Shown here piece after piece: positions 1 to 10,400 of a stretch of DNA of 64,000 nucleotides. The notes beneath the pieces are model-generated. The model was not told the origin of the DNA. It saw nothing but the letters and a program-made list of their open reading frames with translations, and searched no databases. The stretch comes from Pontibacter ummariensis (GTDB taxonomy: Bacteria; Bacteroidota; Bacteroidia; Cytophagales; Hymenobacteraceae). Where the stretch lies: the NCBI RefSeq assembly GCF_900188175.1, contig NZ_FZOQ01000026.1:1-64000 (forward strand), written 5' to 3'. The translations under genes and the position numbers were made by a program. Within the stretch, counting starts at the first letter, position 1, and each line of letters opens with the position of its first letter.

Positions 1-393
1 CTCTTTTCTGCCTAAGAAGCCGGCTCTCAAGCTAAACATCGAGCCGCAGTTCAAAAACCTCCTATGCCTAATCTAGCTTATACCGAACTCACGTTTGTAT
101 AGTTAAATGCTGATCTCGGACATTTTGTGTTTTCGCACAGGGTATCCTTGTTACTACTACCCGACGACTTTTCGAAAGAAATAGCTCCTTCTCAAGGACC
201 TGGCCTTCATAAGTTTAGTGCAATATTGTCTTACCTTTTAGTGTAATAACATTATAAAATGTAGAGAAAATGCTGAATTATGTTTATATAAAACTAACTT
301 TGTTGTTCTGCCGTTAAAAGCAAAATTATCTATAGCAATAATTCATAGTTAATAAACATCTAATCCTGACAGCTTACTCCTGTATAAAACCTT
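1..393. other. Left-edge non-coding stretch
   Basis: No supportable reading frame or RNA gene is visible here. The right half is AT-rich and leads into the gene starting at 394, so it probably contains that gene's promoter, but I could not identify a clear Bacteroidota -33/-7 pair. Confidence 0.5.
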
Positions 394-1341
394 ATGCGAA
401 GGATCCTATTAAAGATCTTACACCTATATGTTATCATAAGCACCGCAAACAAGTATGGACCATCAAGTGTACACATAAGAGACAATTACTACAGTAGGCT
501 GCTTCAAATCAAGTATTTATTTAAAGATTATGTCTTTAAAAGAAAGTATAAGGTCGTTGAGTACCGGCTGGAATTTCAGCAGGAGTTAACGTTTGTACTG
601 CCTTTTGCTTATTGGCATTATCTGAATGGGACCTTAGAGAAAACCATCTCTTGCAAGTACACAAAGGAGCTTTATTTTTTTAGCCCCAACCACGAGGAGC
701 GCTATGAAAAAAGATTAGCAAGGCTCCCGAAAAAAAGATTTGACTACCCGAACATGTTTCACTGCAGAACCTTTAGAAAGGACAAGTGGGCCATGGTACC
801 TCTGAAGGAGCGTTATCAAAATCAGGTGCTTGTATTTGAAAAGCCCATGTTGATAATTGCTAACAAGTACAACACAGAGTGGGGCAACGGCCCCATCAAT
901 TATTTTAGTATTCCGGTGCTTGACAGAATTATCAGAGAGTATGGAGAGAAGTACCAGGTTGTTTATAACAGGCCTTCCAATGGGCACATTACAATGGACA
1001 ACAGTGAGATTCTGGAGCTAAATGAGATAGATTACATCAGGAAAAATCACCCGCACGTTATACTCGCGGAGGATCTGTACCGAAAGCACAAAGGGCTTGC
1101 AAATAATTACAATCATTTTCAATTGCTGCTATATGCAAACTGCAGCCATTTCATATCGGTACATGGCGGTACAGCAGCCTTAGCCAGCTATTTTGGCGGC
1201 GTGAATATCATTTACTCTAAACGAGGGCACGAGCATATCTTTAAAGAGTTCGAAACTATATTCCCTGCTTTATCAGGAGCTAAAGTCTTACATGCAAAAA
1301 AAGAGCAGGAGGTCTTTGGCTATTTACAGGAGCACTACTAG
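394..1341 (+). CDS. Uncharacterised protein, possibly a glycan-biosynthesis enzyme
   Basis: A 315-residue soluble protein that I cannot place in a named family. The N-terminus is basic with a short hydrophobic stretch (residues 4-16) that looks too weak for a secure signal peptide. The C-terminal part has a segment around residues 250-275 (HFISVHGGTAALASYFGG) that recalls the donor-binding end of GT-B type glycosyltransferases, where a His-Gly-Gly/Gly-Thr turn is followed by a hydrophobic helix. It faces two family-2 glycosyltransferases on the other strand, with only 48 bases between the converging ends, so a role in surface glycan synthesis is plausible. The function is inferred from context and one motif-like segment only. 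The start is the first ATG of the open frame. Confidence 0.7.
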   Translation: MRRILLKILHLYVIISTANKYGPSSVHIRDNYYSRLLQIKYLFKDYVFKRKYKVVEYRLEFQQELTFVLPFAYWHYLNGTLEKTISCKYTKELYFFSPNHEERYEKRLARLPKKRFDYPNMFHCRTFRKDKWAMVPLKERYQNQVLVFEKPMLIIANKYNTEWGNGPINYFSIPVLDRIIREYGEKYQVVYNRPSNGHITMDNSEILELNEIDYIRKNHPHVILAEDLYRKHKGLANNYNHFQLLLYANCSHFISVHGGTAALASYFGGVNIIYSKRGHEHIFKEFETIFPALSGAKVLHAKKEQEVFGYLQEHY

Positions 1342-1389
1342 CAATCAAGTACTTGCCCGCTAAAGCCATCTGTGAAGGGAAAGTAAAAG

Positions 1390-2373
1390 CTATCCAATGT
1401 TCAAGAGCATCTTTAAGTGTACTTTTACAGCAGCATACCAGATCTTGATATTCTGATTTAGCTTTAAGGCTTCTCTTAGGTTTGTTTTTACAACCTCTTT
1501 GTTATGAGTAGCTCTCCAAATCCTGTTTGCCATAATAATGCCATAGTGCGCATAATACATACGCGCTTTTTTACGCTGAGACTTTCTTTTAGCTGGTGGC
1601 AAGTGGGTTTGGATGAGTTCTATAGCCTGTGCAATGTCTACTAGGTACTGGCCGGTCTGGTGCTTTACCCCAGATATAGAAGTCGTATGCTTTCGGTATT
1701 CTGCAAGAATTTCCGGTGTATAAGCAACTGGGTAATGGCGTGCAATTCGAACCCACATCTCCCAGTCTTCTGCATAAAACAACCCATAAAAGGCCCCTAA
1801 CTTCTCATACACCTCTCTTCGCACCGCAATGGCTGCGTACTGTATGCGCTGCCGTTCACTAATACGGAGAAGCCAATTGTTTAAAAGTCCGGGAGTATCC
1901 CTCTCCGGGGCTTTAATGCCAGGTAATGTTTTGTCCTCTGCGTCTATCGGCTGGTACCTGCAAAAGGCTGCCCCTGCTTCGGGATATTGATGCAGCAGCT
2001 TTTCCATGGCGCTGTAATAGCCTTTCCTAACCTTGTCGTCTCCGTGTAACAAGTGAACGATCTTGCCGCGGGCACGATTGATACAGGTTTCGAAGTTGCG
2101 CAAGCTGCCTACATTTTGCGCTTGCCTATAGTAGCTTACCCTTCCCTTTCCTATCTGCTTTACGAGTGCCTCCACATCCGTATCTGTGCTGGCATCGTCT
2201 ACCACTTCTATTTGCATCTCCTGCTCCGGTATCTCCTGCATCAGTACGCTTTCTAATGTATCGACCAAGAACTGGGAACAGTTGTAGACGGGAATCATCA
2301 CAGACCACGTGGGGCGTTCAGTGCCAGCTGGGACTGGCTTAACAGTTGGAGGGGCAGAAGGAACACGTATCAT
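1390..2373 (-). CDS. Glycosyltransferase family 2
   Basis: A 327-residue GT-A fold glycosyltransferase. The N-terminal catalytic domain starts at about residue 23 (WSVMIPVYN). It carries the nucleotide-binding VVDDAST at 57-63 and a DxD-type HGDD at 110-113 for metal and nucleotide-sugar binding. A downstream ED pair (AEDWEMW, near residue 201) fits the usual catalytic acidic site. The C-terminal 80 residues are Lys/Arg-rich without membrane segments, so it should be cytoplasmic or peripheral. Family 2 enzymes transfer a sugar from a nucleotide donor, and the acceptor here cannot be told. A second family-2 enzyme lies 245 bases upstream on the same strand, suggesting the two belong to one small glycan locus. 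Confidence 0.88.
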   Translation of the reverse strand: MIRVPSAPPTVKPVPAGTERPTWSVMIPVYNCSQFLVDTLESVLMQEIPEQEMQIEVVDDASTDTDVEALVKQIGKGRVSYYRQAQNVGSLRNFETCINRARGKIVHLLHGDDKVRKGYYSAMEKLLHQYPEAGAAFCRYQPIDAEDKTLPGIKAPERDTPGLLNNWLLRISERQRIQYAAIAVRREVYEKLGAFYGLFYAEDWEMWVRIARHYPVAYTPEILAEYRKHTTSISGVKHQTGQYLVDIAQAIELIQTHLPPAKRKSQRKKARMYYAHYGIIMANRIWRATHNKEVVKTNLREALKLNQNIKIWYAAVKVHLKMLLNIG

Positions 2374-2618
2374 AAGGGACTTGGTGGTTGAGCTTTGTTG
2401 GTTAAGATACTAGTTAGCCGCTACAGCCTTATACTGAAAACTGCATAGGCTGTTCTTCTCGTCTGCTTCTGCTGTGTTAACAGAAGAACCTTTTTCATTT
2501 TGGTCACTTAAGCAAGCGTTAGCATTATGGCACATGAGGAGTGCCTCTGCTCAGTGGACACTGAGATCATATTATTAAAACGAAATCAGGTAAGTTGAGT
2601 GTGTCGAGGCTTTCATGC

Positions 2619-3890
2619 CTATACGCCCGTTTTTGAGTGGGGCCTCCTGTTTTTTAAAAAGTAAATCAAGCCTGAGAGGGTGCCTCTTACCTCTGCGCCT
2701 AATGTGCTGTAGCGTAGGGGGTAGTTCGGAAAGCCTCTGACCAGGAAGCGCAAAAAGCGGAGTGGCAGCAGCTTGACTATGAATCGTTTGTAGCCCGCCT
2801 GCTGGTTCTGCCTTTGCTGTATCAAAGCAGCCGTTACAAAGCCTCTCATATAGTAAAATATTTGCTTCCTGAACCCTTTATGATCCTTTCGGTGCTGGTG
2901 ATACACAATTGCCCGTGGATTATATTTGATGGTGTGGCCCTTGGCCAGAATACGATACCACATCTCGGAGTCTCCATTGCAGCCTGCCGCGCCTGCATCC
3001 AAAAGCTCATCAAAGTACCCAACCTCCCTGAACACGTCTTTTCGAAAGGCCATGTTAGCACCTGCTCCTATTTTCCAAACGGGAGGGCCCTTTGGCAACA
3101 TACTGTTGAAGTAACCACTGTCATACGTCTTGTCTATGTAGCCACGGTTAAAGCTCCAATACTTTTCAAAGATATACTGTGCTTCCGTCTTCAGTTCCAA
3201 AGCGATTATTAATCCGGTCATGGCCGTAACAAAGGGATCCTGGAATGTTTCCCACACTCTATAAACCCACAGTGGGTGTATCACCACGTCGTCATCCACA
3301 AAGGCGACTATTGGCGAACCCGCATTAGCAATGCCTGTGTTACGGGCAATATCAAGGCCAAGGCGGGGCTCTCTAACATAGGATACGTTAGGGAATTGTG
3401 TTGTTACCTCTTGCGTGGAGGCGTCGGAAGGACAGTTATCTACCACAATTATCTCTGCCGGCTGGCAGGTGAGAGAGCTAATCATCTGGAGGCATCTTAG
3501 AAGCGCAGGGGTTCTGTTGCGCGTACAGATGATAACTGAAACAGGCACACGTCCCGGTATTTCCTTCTGTAAATTGGCACTAAACACTCTTCGCATCCAG
3601 TGTGCCCACTTATCTAAGTCTTTGTTTATAAGCCACGTTTGCCAGTCGTTGCGCATATGCTGCTGTTCCCTTGCATAAAATTCTATGGCTGGCCGGATCG
3701 CTTGTAGCAGCTTTTCGTTGTAATCGTGAGCAGCAAGCGAATTGCCAGGTTCCAGAAACAGGTGGCCTAGCGCAATATCCTTCCACCAAAACACCAGGTA
3801 GAGACCGTTTTCAGTTAGGTCGAGTTCTGGCGGTGTCACCTGCTTGTCAAGGTAAACATGGTGAATGAGGTACGGAGGGTGCTTCTTCAT
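2619..3890 (-). CDS. Glycosyltransferase family 2 with extra N-terminal region
   Basis: About 423 residues if started at the ATG at 3890. The open frame runs 46 codons further upstream, but that extension is Cys-rich and unlike a normal N-terminus, so I chose MKKHPPY as the start. Residues 1-110 are a non-catalytic region seen in some large family-2 enzymes. The GT-A domain begins at VSVIICTRNR (117-126), with DNCPSD at 151-156 and a DDD triad at 199-201 (AFVDDDVV) as the metal site. A later GDSEMW motif matches the catalytic acidic region. The C-terminus is basic. It is likely to add a sugar to a lipid-linked or surface glycan, with an unknown acceptor. Confidence 0.87.
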   Translation of the reverse strand: MKKHPPYLIHHVYLDKQVTPPELDLTENGLYLVFWWKDIALGHLFLEPGNSLAAHDYNEKLLQAIRPAIEFYAREQQHMRNDWQTWLINKDLDKWAHWMRRVFSANLQKEIPGRVPVSVIICTRNRTPALLRCLQMISSLTCQPAEIIVVDNCPSDASTQEVTTQFPNVSYVREPRLGLDIARNTGIANAGSPIVAFVDDDVVIHPLWVYRVWETFQDPFVTAMTGLIIALELKTEAQYIFEKYWSFNRGYIDKTYDSGYFNSMLPKGPPVWKIGAGANMAFRKDVFREVGYFDELLDAGAAGCNGDSEMWYRILAKGHTIKYNPRAIVYHQHRKDHKGFRKQIFYYMRGFVTAALIQQRQNQQAGYKRFIVKLLPLRFLRFLVRGFPNYPLRYSTLGAEVRGTLSGLIYFLKNRRPHSKTGV

Positions 3891-4094
3891 GAATAAACTG
3901 TACGTTATTGCTGGTAAACGGTGTTTTTTCAATCTGAGTTGGAAAGAGCTCGTCAGTGTATGACATCTAGGACAGATTCCGAAAGGTAGATAACATGCGA
4001 GACAGGCGCTTAGGACTGAGCAGTTCAAAAACAGCCAATAGACAGCTAGCCTGAGGAGTAAGAATACGATGTTGCTTCCATAAGCGCAAAAAGA

Positions 4095-4128
4095 AAATAG
4101 TCCCTGCCGATACCAGCAGGGACTATTT
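4095..4128 (-). terminator. Rho-independent terminator of dnaK
   Basis: A 13-bp perfect inverted repeat (AAATAGTCCCTGC at 4095-4107 paired with 4116-4128) encloses an 8-base loop. Read on the minus strand, the hairpin is followed by a T-rich run. It sits 24 bases past the dnaK stop codon. Confidence 0.88.
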
Positions 4129-4151
4129 CATACGTTTGAGGAATTAGATGT

Positions 4152-6080
4152 TTATTTGTTGCCGTCTACTTCTTCGTAGTCTACATCGGTTACACCGCCA
4201 TCATTGGCAGCTGCGCCCTGTGGACCACCCGCCTGGCCATTACCGCCTTCAGCACCTGGGGCTCCTTGTCCTTGTGTCGCGTTGTACATCTCCTGCGAGG
4301 CTGCACTCCATGCGTTGTTCAGGTTCTCCAGGGCCTTGTCGATGCCCGCCACGTCTTTCGACTCGTGGGCTTTCTTCAGTTCAGCCAGGGCATTCTCGAT
4401 GTTCGACTTGTTACCAGCAGATAGCTTGTCGCCGTACTCCTTTAGCTGCTTTTCCGTCTGGAAGATCATGGAGTCGGCGGTGTTCAGCTTCTCAATCTCT
4501 TCCTTCGCACGCTTATCTGCTTCGGCGTTGGCTTCGGCTTCTTGGCGCATTTTCTCGATTTCCTGCTCGCTCAGACCAGAAGAAGCCTCAATACGGATCT
4601 TCTGCTCTTTACCCGTGGCTTTGTCTTTCGCCGTTACATGCAGGATACCGTTGGCGTCGATATCGAACGTTACTTCGATCTGCGGAACACCACGTGGCGC
4701 TGGTGGAATGTCTGACAGGTGGAAGCGACCGATCGTACGGTTGTCTTTTGCCATAGGGCGCTCACCCTGCAGTACGTGAATCTCCACAGACGGCTGGTTA
4801 TCGGAAGCAGTAGAGAAAGTCTCTGACTTCTTCGTTGGGATCGTTGTGTTGGCCTCGATCAGTTTGGTCATCACACCACCCATTGTCTCGATACCCAGTG
4901 AAAGCGGCGTTACGTCCAGCAGGAGTACGTCTTTTACTTCACCAGTTAATACACCGCCCTGGATCGCAGCACCGATGGCCACAACCTCATCCGGGTTTAC
5001 ACCTTTTGAAGGCTTCTTGCCGAAGAACTTCTCTACTTCTTCCTGCACTCTCGGGATACGGGTAGAACCACCTACCAAAATCACCTCGTCGATATCAGAA
5101 GTAGACAGGCCAGCGTCTTTCAGGGCCTGACGGCATGGCTCCATAGAGCGACGGATCAGGTCATCAGACAACTGCTCAAATTTCGCACGCGTCAGTTTGC
5201 GCACCAGGTGCTTTGGTACGCCGTCAACCGGCATGATGTATGGCAGGTTGATCTCTGTTTCGTTAGAAGATGAAAGCTCAATCTTCGCTTTCTCTGCAGC
5301 CTCTTTCAGACGCTGCAGTGCCATTGGGTCTTTGCGCAGGTCAAGGCCTTCGTCTTTCTTAAACTCGTCAGCCAGCCAGTTGATGATCACCTGGTCAAAG
5401 TCATCACCACCCAGGTGTGTGTCACCGTTGGTAGAAAGTACCTCAAATACACCGTCACCTAACTCCAGGATCGAGATATCAAATGTACCACCACCTAAGT
5501 CAAACACGGCGATTTTCTGGTCTACGCTTTTCTTGTCCAGTCCGTAAGCAAGCGCAGCTGCTGTCGGCTCGTTGATGATACGCTTCACTTCAAGACCTGC
5601 AATCTGACCGGCTTCTTTTGTAGCCTGGCGCTGTGCGTCGTTGAAGTAAGCTGGTACGGTAATGACGGCTTCTGTTACAGAAGTGCCGAGGTAGTCTTCA
5701 GCAGTTGCCTTCATTTTCTGAAGCACCATGGCAGAAATCTCCTGTGGCGTATACTGTCTGTCGCCGATCTCAACACGCACCGTGTTGTTACCGCCCTGTA
5801 CCACCTTATAAGACACCTGCTTTGCCTCTTCGCTTACTTCATTGTAGCTATGGCCCATAAAGCGCTTGATAGAAGCAATGGTGTTTTGTGGGTTTGTGAT
5901 CGCCTGACGTTTAGCCGGGTCACCTACTTTACGCTCGCCATTTCCGTTGTCTAAGAAAGCAACGATAGACGGAGTGGTTCTACGGCCTTCGCTGTTAGGA
6001 ATAACCACTGGCTCGTTACCTTCCATTACGGCAACGCAAGAGTTGGTTGTACCTAAGTCAATACCTATTATCTTTCCCAT
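4152..6080 (-). CDS. dnaK: Chaperone DnaK (Hsp70)
   Basis: A 642-residue Hsp70 of normal bacterial length. The ATPase domain opens with IIGIDLGTTNSC (4-15) and contains the DLGGGTFD phosphate-binding loop and VILVGGSTRIP. The substrate-binding domain follows (LLLDVTPLSLGIETMGG linker region), then the helical lid and a Gly/Ala/Gln-rich tail ending in an acidic EEVDGNK. DnaK refolds and protects proteins in the cytoplasm in an ATP cycle with DnaJ and GrpE, neither of which is in the window. The gene appears monocistronic, with a terminator directly downstream and a long gene-free region upstream. It is a housekeeping gene and a useful composition reference against the AT-rich polysaccharide region. 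Confidence 0.99.
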   Translation of the reverse strand: MGKIIGIDLGTTNSCVAVMEGNEPVVIPNSEGRRTTPSIVAFLDNGNGERKVGDPAKRQAITNPQNTIASIKRFMGHSYNEVSEEAKQVSYKVVQGGNNTVRVEIGDRQYTPQEISAMVLQKMKATAEDYLGTSVTEAVITVPAYFNDAQRQATKEAGQIAGLEVKRIINEPTAAALAYGLDKKSVDQKIAVFDLGGGTFDISILELGDGVFEVLSTNGDTHLGGDDFDQVIINWLADEFKKDEGLDLRKDPMALQRLKEAAEKAKIELSSSNETEINLPYIMPVDGVPKHLVRKLTRAKFEQLSDDLIRRSMEPCRQALKDAGLSTSDIDEVILVGGSTRIPRVQEEVEKFFGKKPSKGVNPDEVVAIGAAIQGGVLTGEVKDVLLLDVTPLSLGIETMGGVMTKLIEANTTIPTKKSETFSTASDNQPSVEIHVLQGERPMAKDNRTIGRFHLSDIPPAPRGVPQIEVTFDIDANGILHVTAKDKATGKEQKIRIEASSGLSEQEIEKMRQEAEANAEADKRAKEEIEKLNTADSMIFQTEKQLKEYGDKLSAGNKSNIENALAELKKAHESKDVAGIDKALENLNNAWSAASQEMYNATQGQGAPGAEGGNGQAGGPQGAAANDGGVTDVDYEEVDGNK

Positions 6081-7477
6081 TCTATAGTTTTATTATAATT
6101 ATTTCGATTCAAATTCATTTCTGTTTCCTGTCTTATTACAACCCTTATGCCAAGGGGGAAACAGGTCCGCTTTTCTGTCAATATGTCACTTTATCATGTG
6201 GATTACCCGCTTTTGTCTGACGTAACCCACATCCGGAAAGCACAATGCGACAATATTGCTGTACACCCATGCAAGTCCTTCGTTTTAAAGTAAGGAGGTA
6301 GAGTGCTTTAGTGTGATTGGCTGTTCTTGCAGAAAGATTACAGGGCCCCCGGGGCCTGATGAGTGACAGGCTGCCCCTGAAAAACAGGCGAACAGAAGCA
6401 GGCAACTGAACAGGTAGGGAAAGCCTTTATGATTAGCTCCTTTACATATGATAGCCGTTGGAGAGCTGGTGTTATTTAAAAACTCATGGGCAAAGGGGTT
6501 CTCTTCCCTACTCTTTAGCTTAGAAGCAGCAGATTATGGCTAACCCGTTAAAATCACTTCCTGAAAGGTATTATAATGCTTCTTAAACACAGAAAGCCAA
6601 TGTTCGCTTTATGTTTTAATGTGTTTACAACTTTTCTATGTTTTGTTTATAATCAAATAATTTTTATAACTATTATTGTTGTAAGAGTGTAGGGGAAATG
6701 CAACTTACCTCTTAGATATCTTTTTTAAGGTTGCTGTTCGGCTGTACAAGGGAAGGCATGGTAGTGACGAAAAGCGCTTCGTCTTTCCAATAGAAAGTAA
6801 AACGGTAACTTTTGAAGCCGAGCCAGCAGGCTTAACTGAAAGTAAGGCTTTACCTCCAAGTAAAATGCTACAAGTATAGTAGGGGCTAGATGAGCACGAA
6901 CATCACTTAAGCTAAAAGGACTGGCTAACTGTCGTTTTGCTACCGAAAACAAACATTTTAAATTATTAATGTTATGGTTACAATTTGTACTCCCCCTTAT
7001 TATGCTGGTCTGTTGGCACCTTCCAATAACAGGCTACGTGTCATACCTCCCGGGCTTAATCCAGTCATGGAAAGTAAGCCTTCGTGGTTGCCCCAGATGT
7101 CTGTCCCGGTTTAGGAGTTTAGTTTCCTCGTAGACAAACGGTTAGCATTTATTTCGGTTGTTTGAGCAGGGCTACCGCGCTTTGCTCCTTTTCATTAACC
7201 TGTTTGGGTGTGTAATTTCCCTCATCCCTTTGCAAGGTGGGAAGGCGGAATGTGAACTTACCTAACATAGGGTGTGCTGACCGGTTGCGAAGGCTATGTT
7301 TGCTTTTCCTCGAAGGTCGAATGCTAGGCGGCACAAAGCTGGTTGGTCATAGTCGGTTACTTAGTTGGTGTTTTGCTTCCTACTATAGAGTAACAGTCCA
7401 CCTTGTTCTGCCTTATCGTTTGCTTATACCAATGCCTTGATGTCAGCGCCCAAGGACATTAAATCTAAAAGTACTTT
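6081..7477. other. 1.4-kb region without a recognisable gene
   Basis: This stretch separates divergent dnaK and the sugar-dehydrogenase gene. A few frames of 60-75 codons exist (for example 6178-6405, 6725-6952 and 7149-7334 on the minus strand). Their translations have no recognisable domain, low-complexity or basic composition, and no good context. Bases 6600-6700 are particularly AT-rich. Promoters of both flanking genes must lie here, but no consensus could be placed. Confidence 0.55.
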
Positions 7478-10400
7478 ATGAAAACACTTCTTACCATAGC
7501 TGTAAAAGCTTACCGTTTGCCTTTTGTGAAGCTTTCACAATACTTTCTTTTTGCGATGGCGCTTTTACCATTTACTGCACTTGGGCAACTGCCCACCTCG
7601 TTTCAAAAAGTTGAGTTGCTAACCGGGCTCACCAACGCTGTTAATTTTGAGTTTGCTCCCGACGGGCGGGTGTTTATTGTAGATCGTTATGGAGAATTAC
7701 TAGTATATAAGCCAAATACGCAAACTACCGTCTCAGCAGGCACCATCAGTGTCTTCCGCGATATGGAAGATGGTCTCTTAGCCATTGCATTTGATCCACA
7801 GTTTACAACAAACGGGTTTGTATACCTGCACTACTCTCATCCCTCCCTGCCCAAGAACAGGGTATCCCGCTTTAAGATGGAGGGGGACAAGCTAAACCTC
7901 TCAAGCGAGGTGGTGCTGCTGGAGTGGCAGAGCGACCGGAACGGGTACTTCCATTCGGCTGGGGACATGGACTTTGACTCCAAGGGCAATCTGTACATTG
8001 CCACAGGGGATAACACAAACCACTCGGCCTACTCCACCCTTGATGAAACGGACCCTAACTTAAGCGCAGAGCGAACTTCTTCTAATACCAACGACTTGCG
8101 GGGCAAAATTCTTAGAATAAAGCCGCAATCAAATGGTACCTACAGTATACCGGAAGGCAATCTCTTTCCGAATGGGACAGGGGGGCGTCCTGAAATTTAT
8201 GTGATGGGAGCCCGAAATCCCTTTAAAATATTTGTAGATAAAGCAACTACAGATTGGCTTTTCTGGAGCGACGTAGGGCCAGATGCGAACTCGAAAAGTA
8301 ACCTGGGGCCTATGGGGATGGACGAAATCAACTTAACGAAAGGCGCGGCGAACCATGGCTGGCCTTATTTTGCGGGTAAGAATGAGCCCTATCTCAACAC
8401 CTACGCAAACCCTAACTTCTTTTATGACCCTAATAGCCCGGTGAACATGTCTAAGTGGAACACCGGTACGAAAAATCTGCCGCCAGCCAAGTCCTCCTGG
8501 TTAGAGTTCTTTCACAAATGCTACCTGGCGGGTCCCCGGTATTACTATAGCTCCTCTATTAACAACCCCAAGAAATTGCCCTCCGATTTTCACGAGGCCT
8601 TTTTTTACTACGATTTCAACACAAGCAATATCTGGGTGGTAAAGATGGACGCGAATGGTAACCCTGTATCCACGCAACAGCTCACAGAAAGTATCAAAGG
8701 GGCAGGGTTTATAGATTTAAAAATTGGTCCGGACGGGCAGTTATACATATTGGAATACGGGGCAGGGTGTTGTCCGGGCAACGTGGGTAGCGGCAAGCTG
8801 GTACGCGTTGATTACACAGGTAGTGACAGCAACAAAGCTCCTGATATAAGTATACAGGCTGATGTAACGTCAGGTGCTCTACCCTTAACCGTTAACTTCT
8901 CCAGCGAAGGCACCACAGATCCTAACGGGGACGCCATGACTTATGCCTGGGATTTTCAGGGAGACGGCGTTATAGATTCAAATTTAAAGAACCCGGCTTA
9001 CACCTATACTCAAAAAGGAGTGTTTAACGCTTTGTTACGCGTAAGTGACTCTAAAGGGGCGTCCAGTTCCAAGTCTATTAAGATTTATGCCGGTAATCAT
9101 GCTGCCACTTTTAAGTTTGTATCGCCCCTTGACGGCGGTATGATCAACTGGGGGGATGACTTAAGCTATGATATTGTGGTGAACGATCAGGAGGACGGTT
9201 CTACCGCCAACGGTACCATTAGTTGTAGTAAGCTTAACCTGGTCCCTTCTTTTGGGCATCTCACCCATTCCCACGATGGCATGACCATTAACCAGTGTAA
9301 AGGCACCTTCAACCTGAATCCCATGGGACATAATACACAGGGGGAGGATGATATTTACTATGTATTTAAAGTTAATTACACAGATACGGATGGCTTAACT
9401 TCCTTTGATCAGGTTACCGTGCATCCTAAGGTAATGGAGGCCGAGTTTTACGACCTGCAATCCAGTACAAGCTTGGTTGCGAACACCGATAAGTTAGGCG
9501 GAGGATCCCATGCGGTGAGGGCTTTGTCTCATGGCGCATACATCATGCTGGAGGGAAGAAATTTACAGAACATCAACGCTGTTTCGTATCGGGTGGCCGC
9601 TACGCTGGGAGGTGTTATAGAACTGCGGGCCGATGCGCCGGGAGGTACGCTTATTAATAGTGTAAATGTGCCATCTACGGGTAGCTTGAGCAACTGGGTA
9701 AATATAGAGGCCCCGCTTACAAACCCTGGGGGAAAGCATGACCTTTACCTTGTGTTTAAGAAAAACACGGGTGATGTCAACCTGTTCGACTTAAACTACA
9801 TTGAGTTTAAAGGCCCTGGCATCTCCATAGATAACACGCCTCCTATTGTTAGTGCAGTACAGGTAGCGTCCAAAACACAGCTTAACGTGTTATTCAGTGA
9901 GCCGCTTGATAAGACGTCTGCACAGCAGGTCGCTAACTATTCTATTAACAATGGCATAACCGTTTCTGCTGCAGTCCTGCAGGCAGACCGAAAAACTGTA
10001 AGCTTAACTACATCCACGATTCCTTCTCCGGGAACACATGAGCTCACAGTAAAGAATATAAAAAATGAATCAGGGGTAGCGCTAAGCTCCATTACCGCAA
10101 GCTTTAAACTGGAGGATGCCCTGTTCCGCATCAATGCCGGAGGCCCTGCCGTGGAAGTGGATGGCGTGCAATGGTCGCAGAACCAGTACAACAGTGGTGG
10201 CTATACCTATGCAAATACTTCTTTAGCCATCGATAACACAACGGCAGATGCCCTATACCAGACGGAGTTGTATGGCACCTTCAGCTACAACGTTCCCTTG
10301 GCCTCGGGCACTTACCTGGTGCGGCTGCACTTCGCCGAGATCTACTTCGGGGTGGGGGGCATACCGGGGGGCGCCGGCAAGCGGGTCTTCAACGTGACGG

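Noticed and set aside
4148..5547. Several open frames of 76-202 codons on the plus strand opposite dnaK
   Set aside because: They lie wholly antisense to a certain gene, and their translations are low-complexity Ser/Arg/Leu-rich strings without domains.
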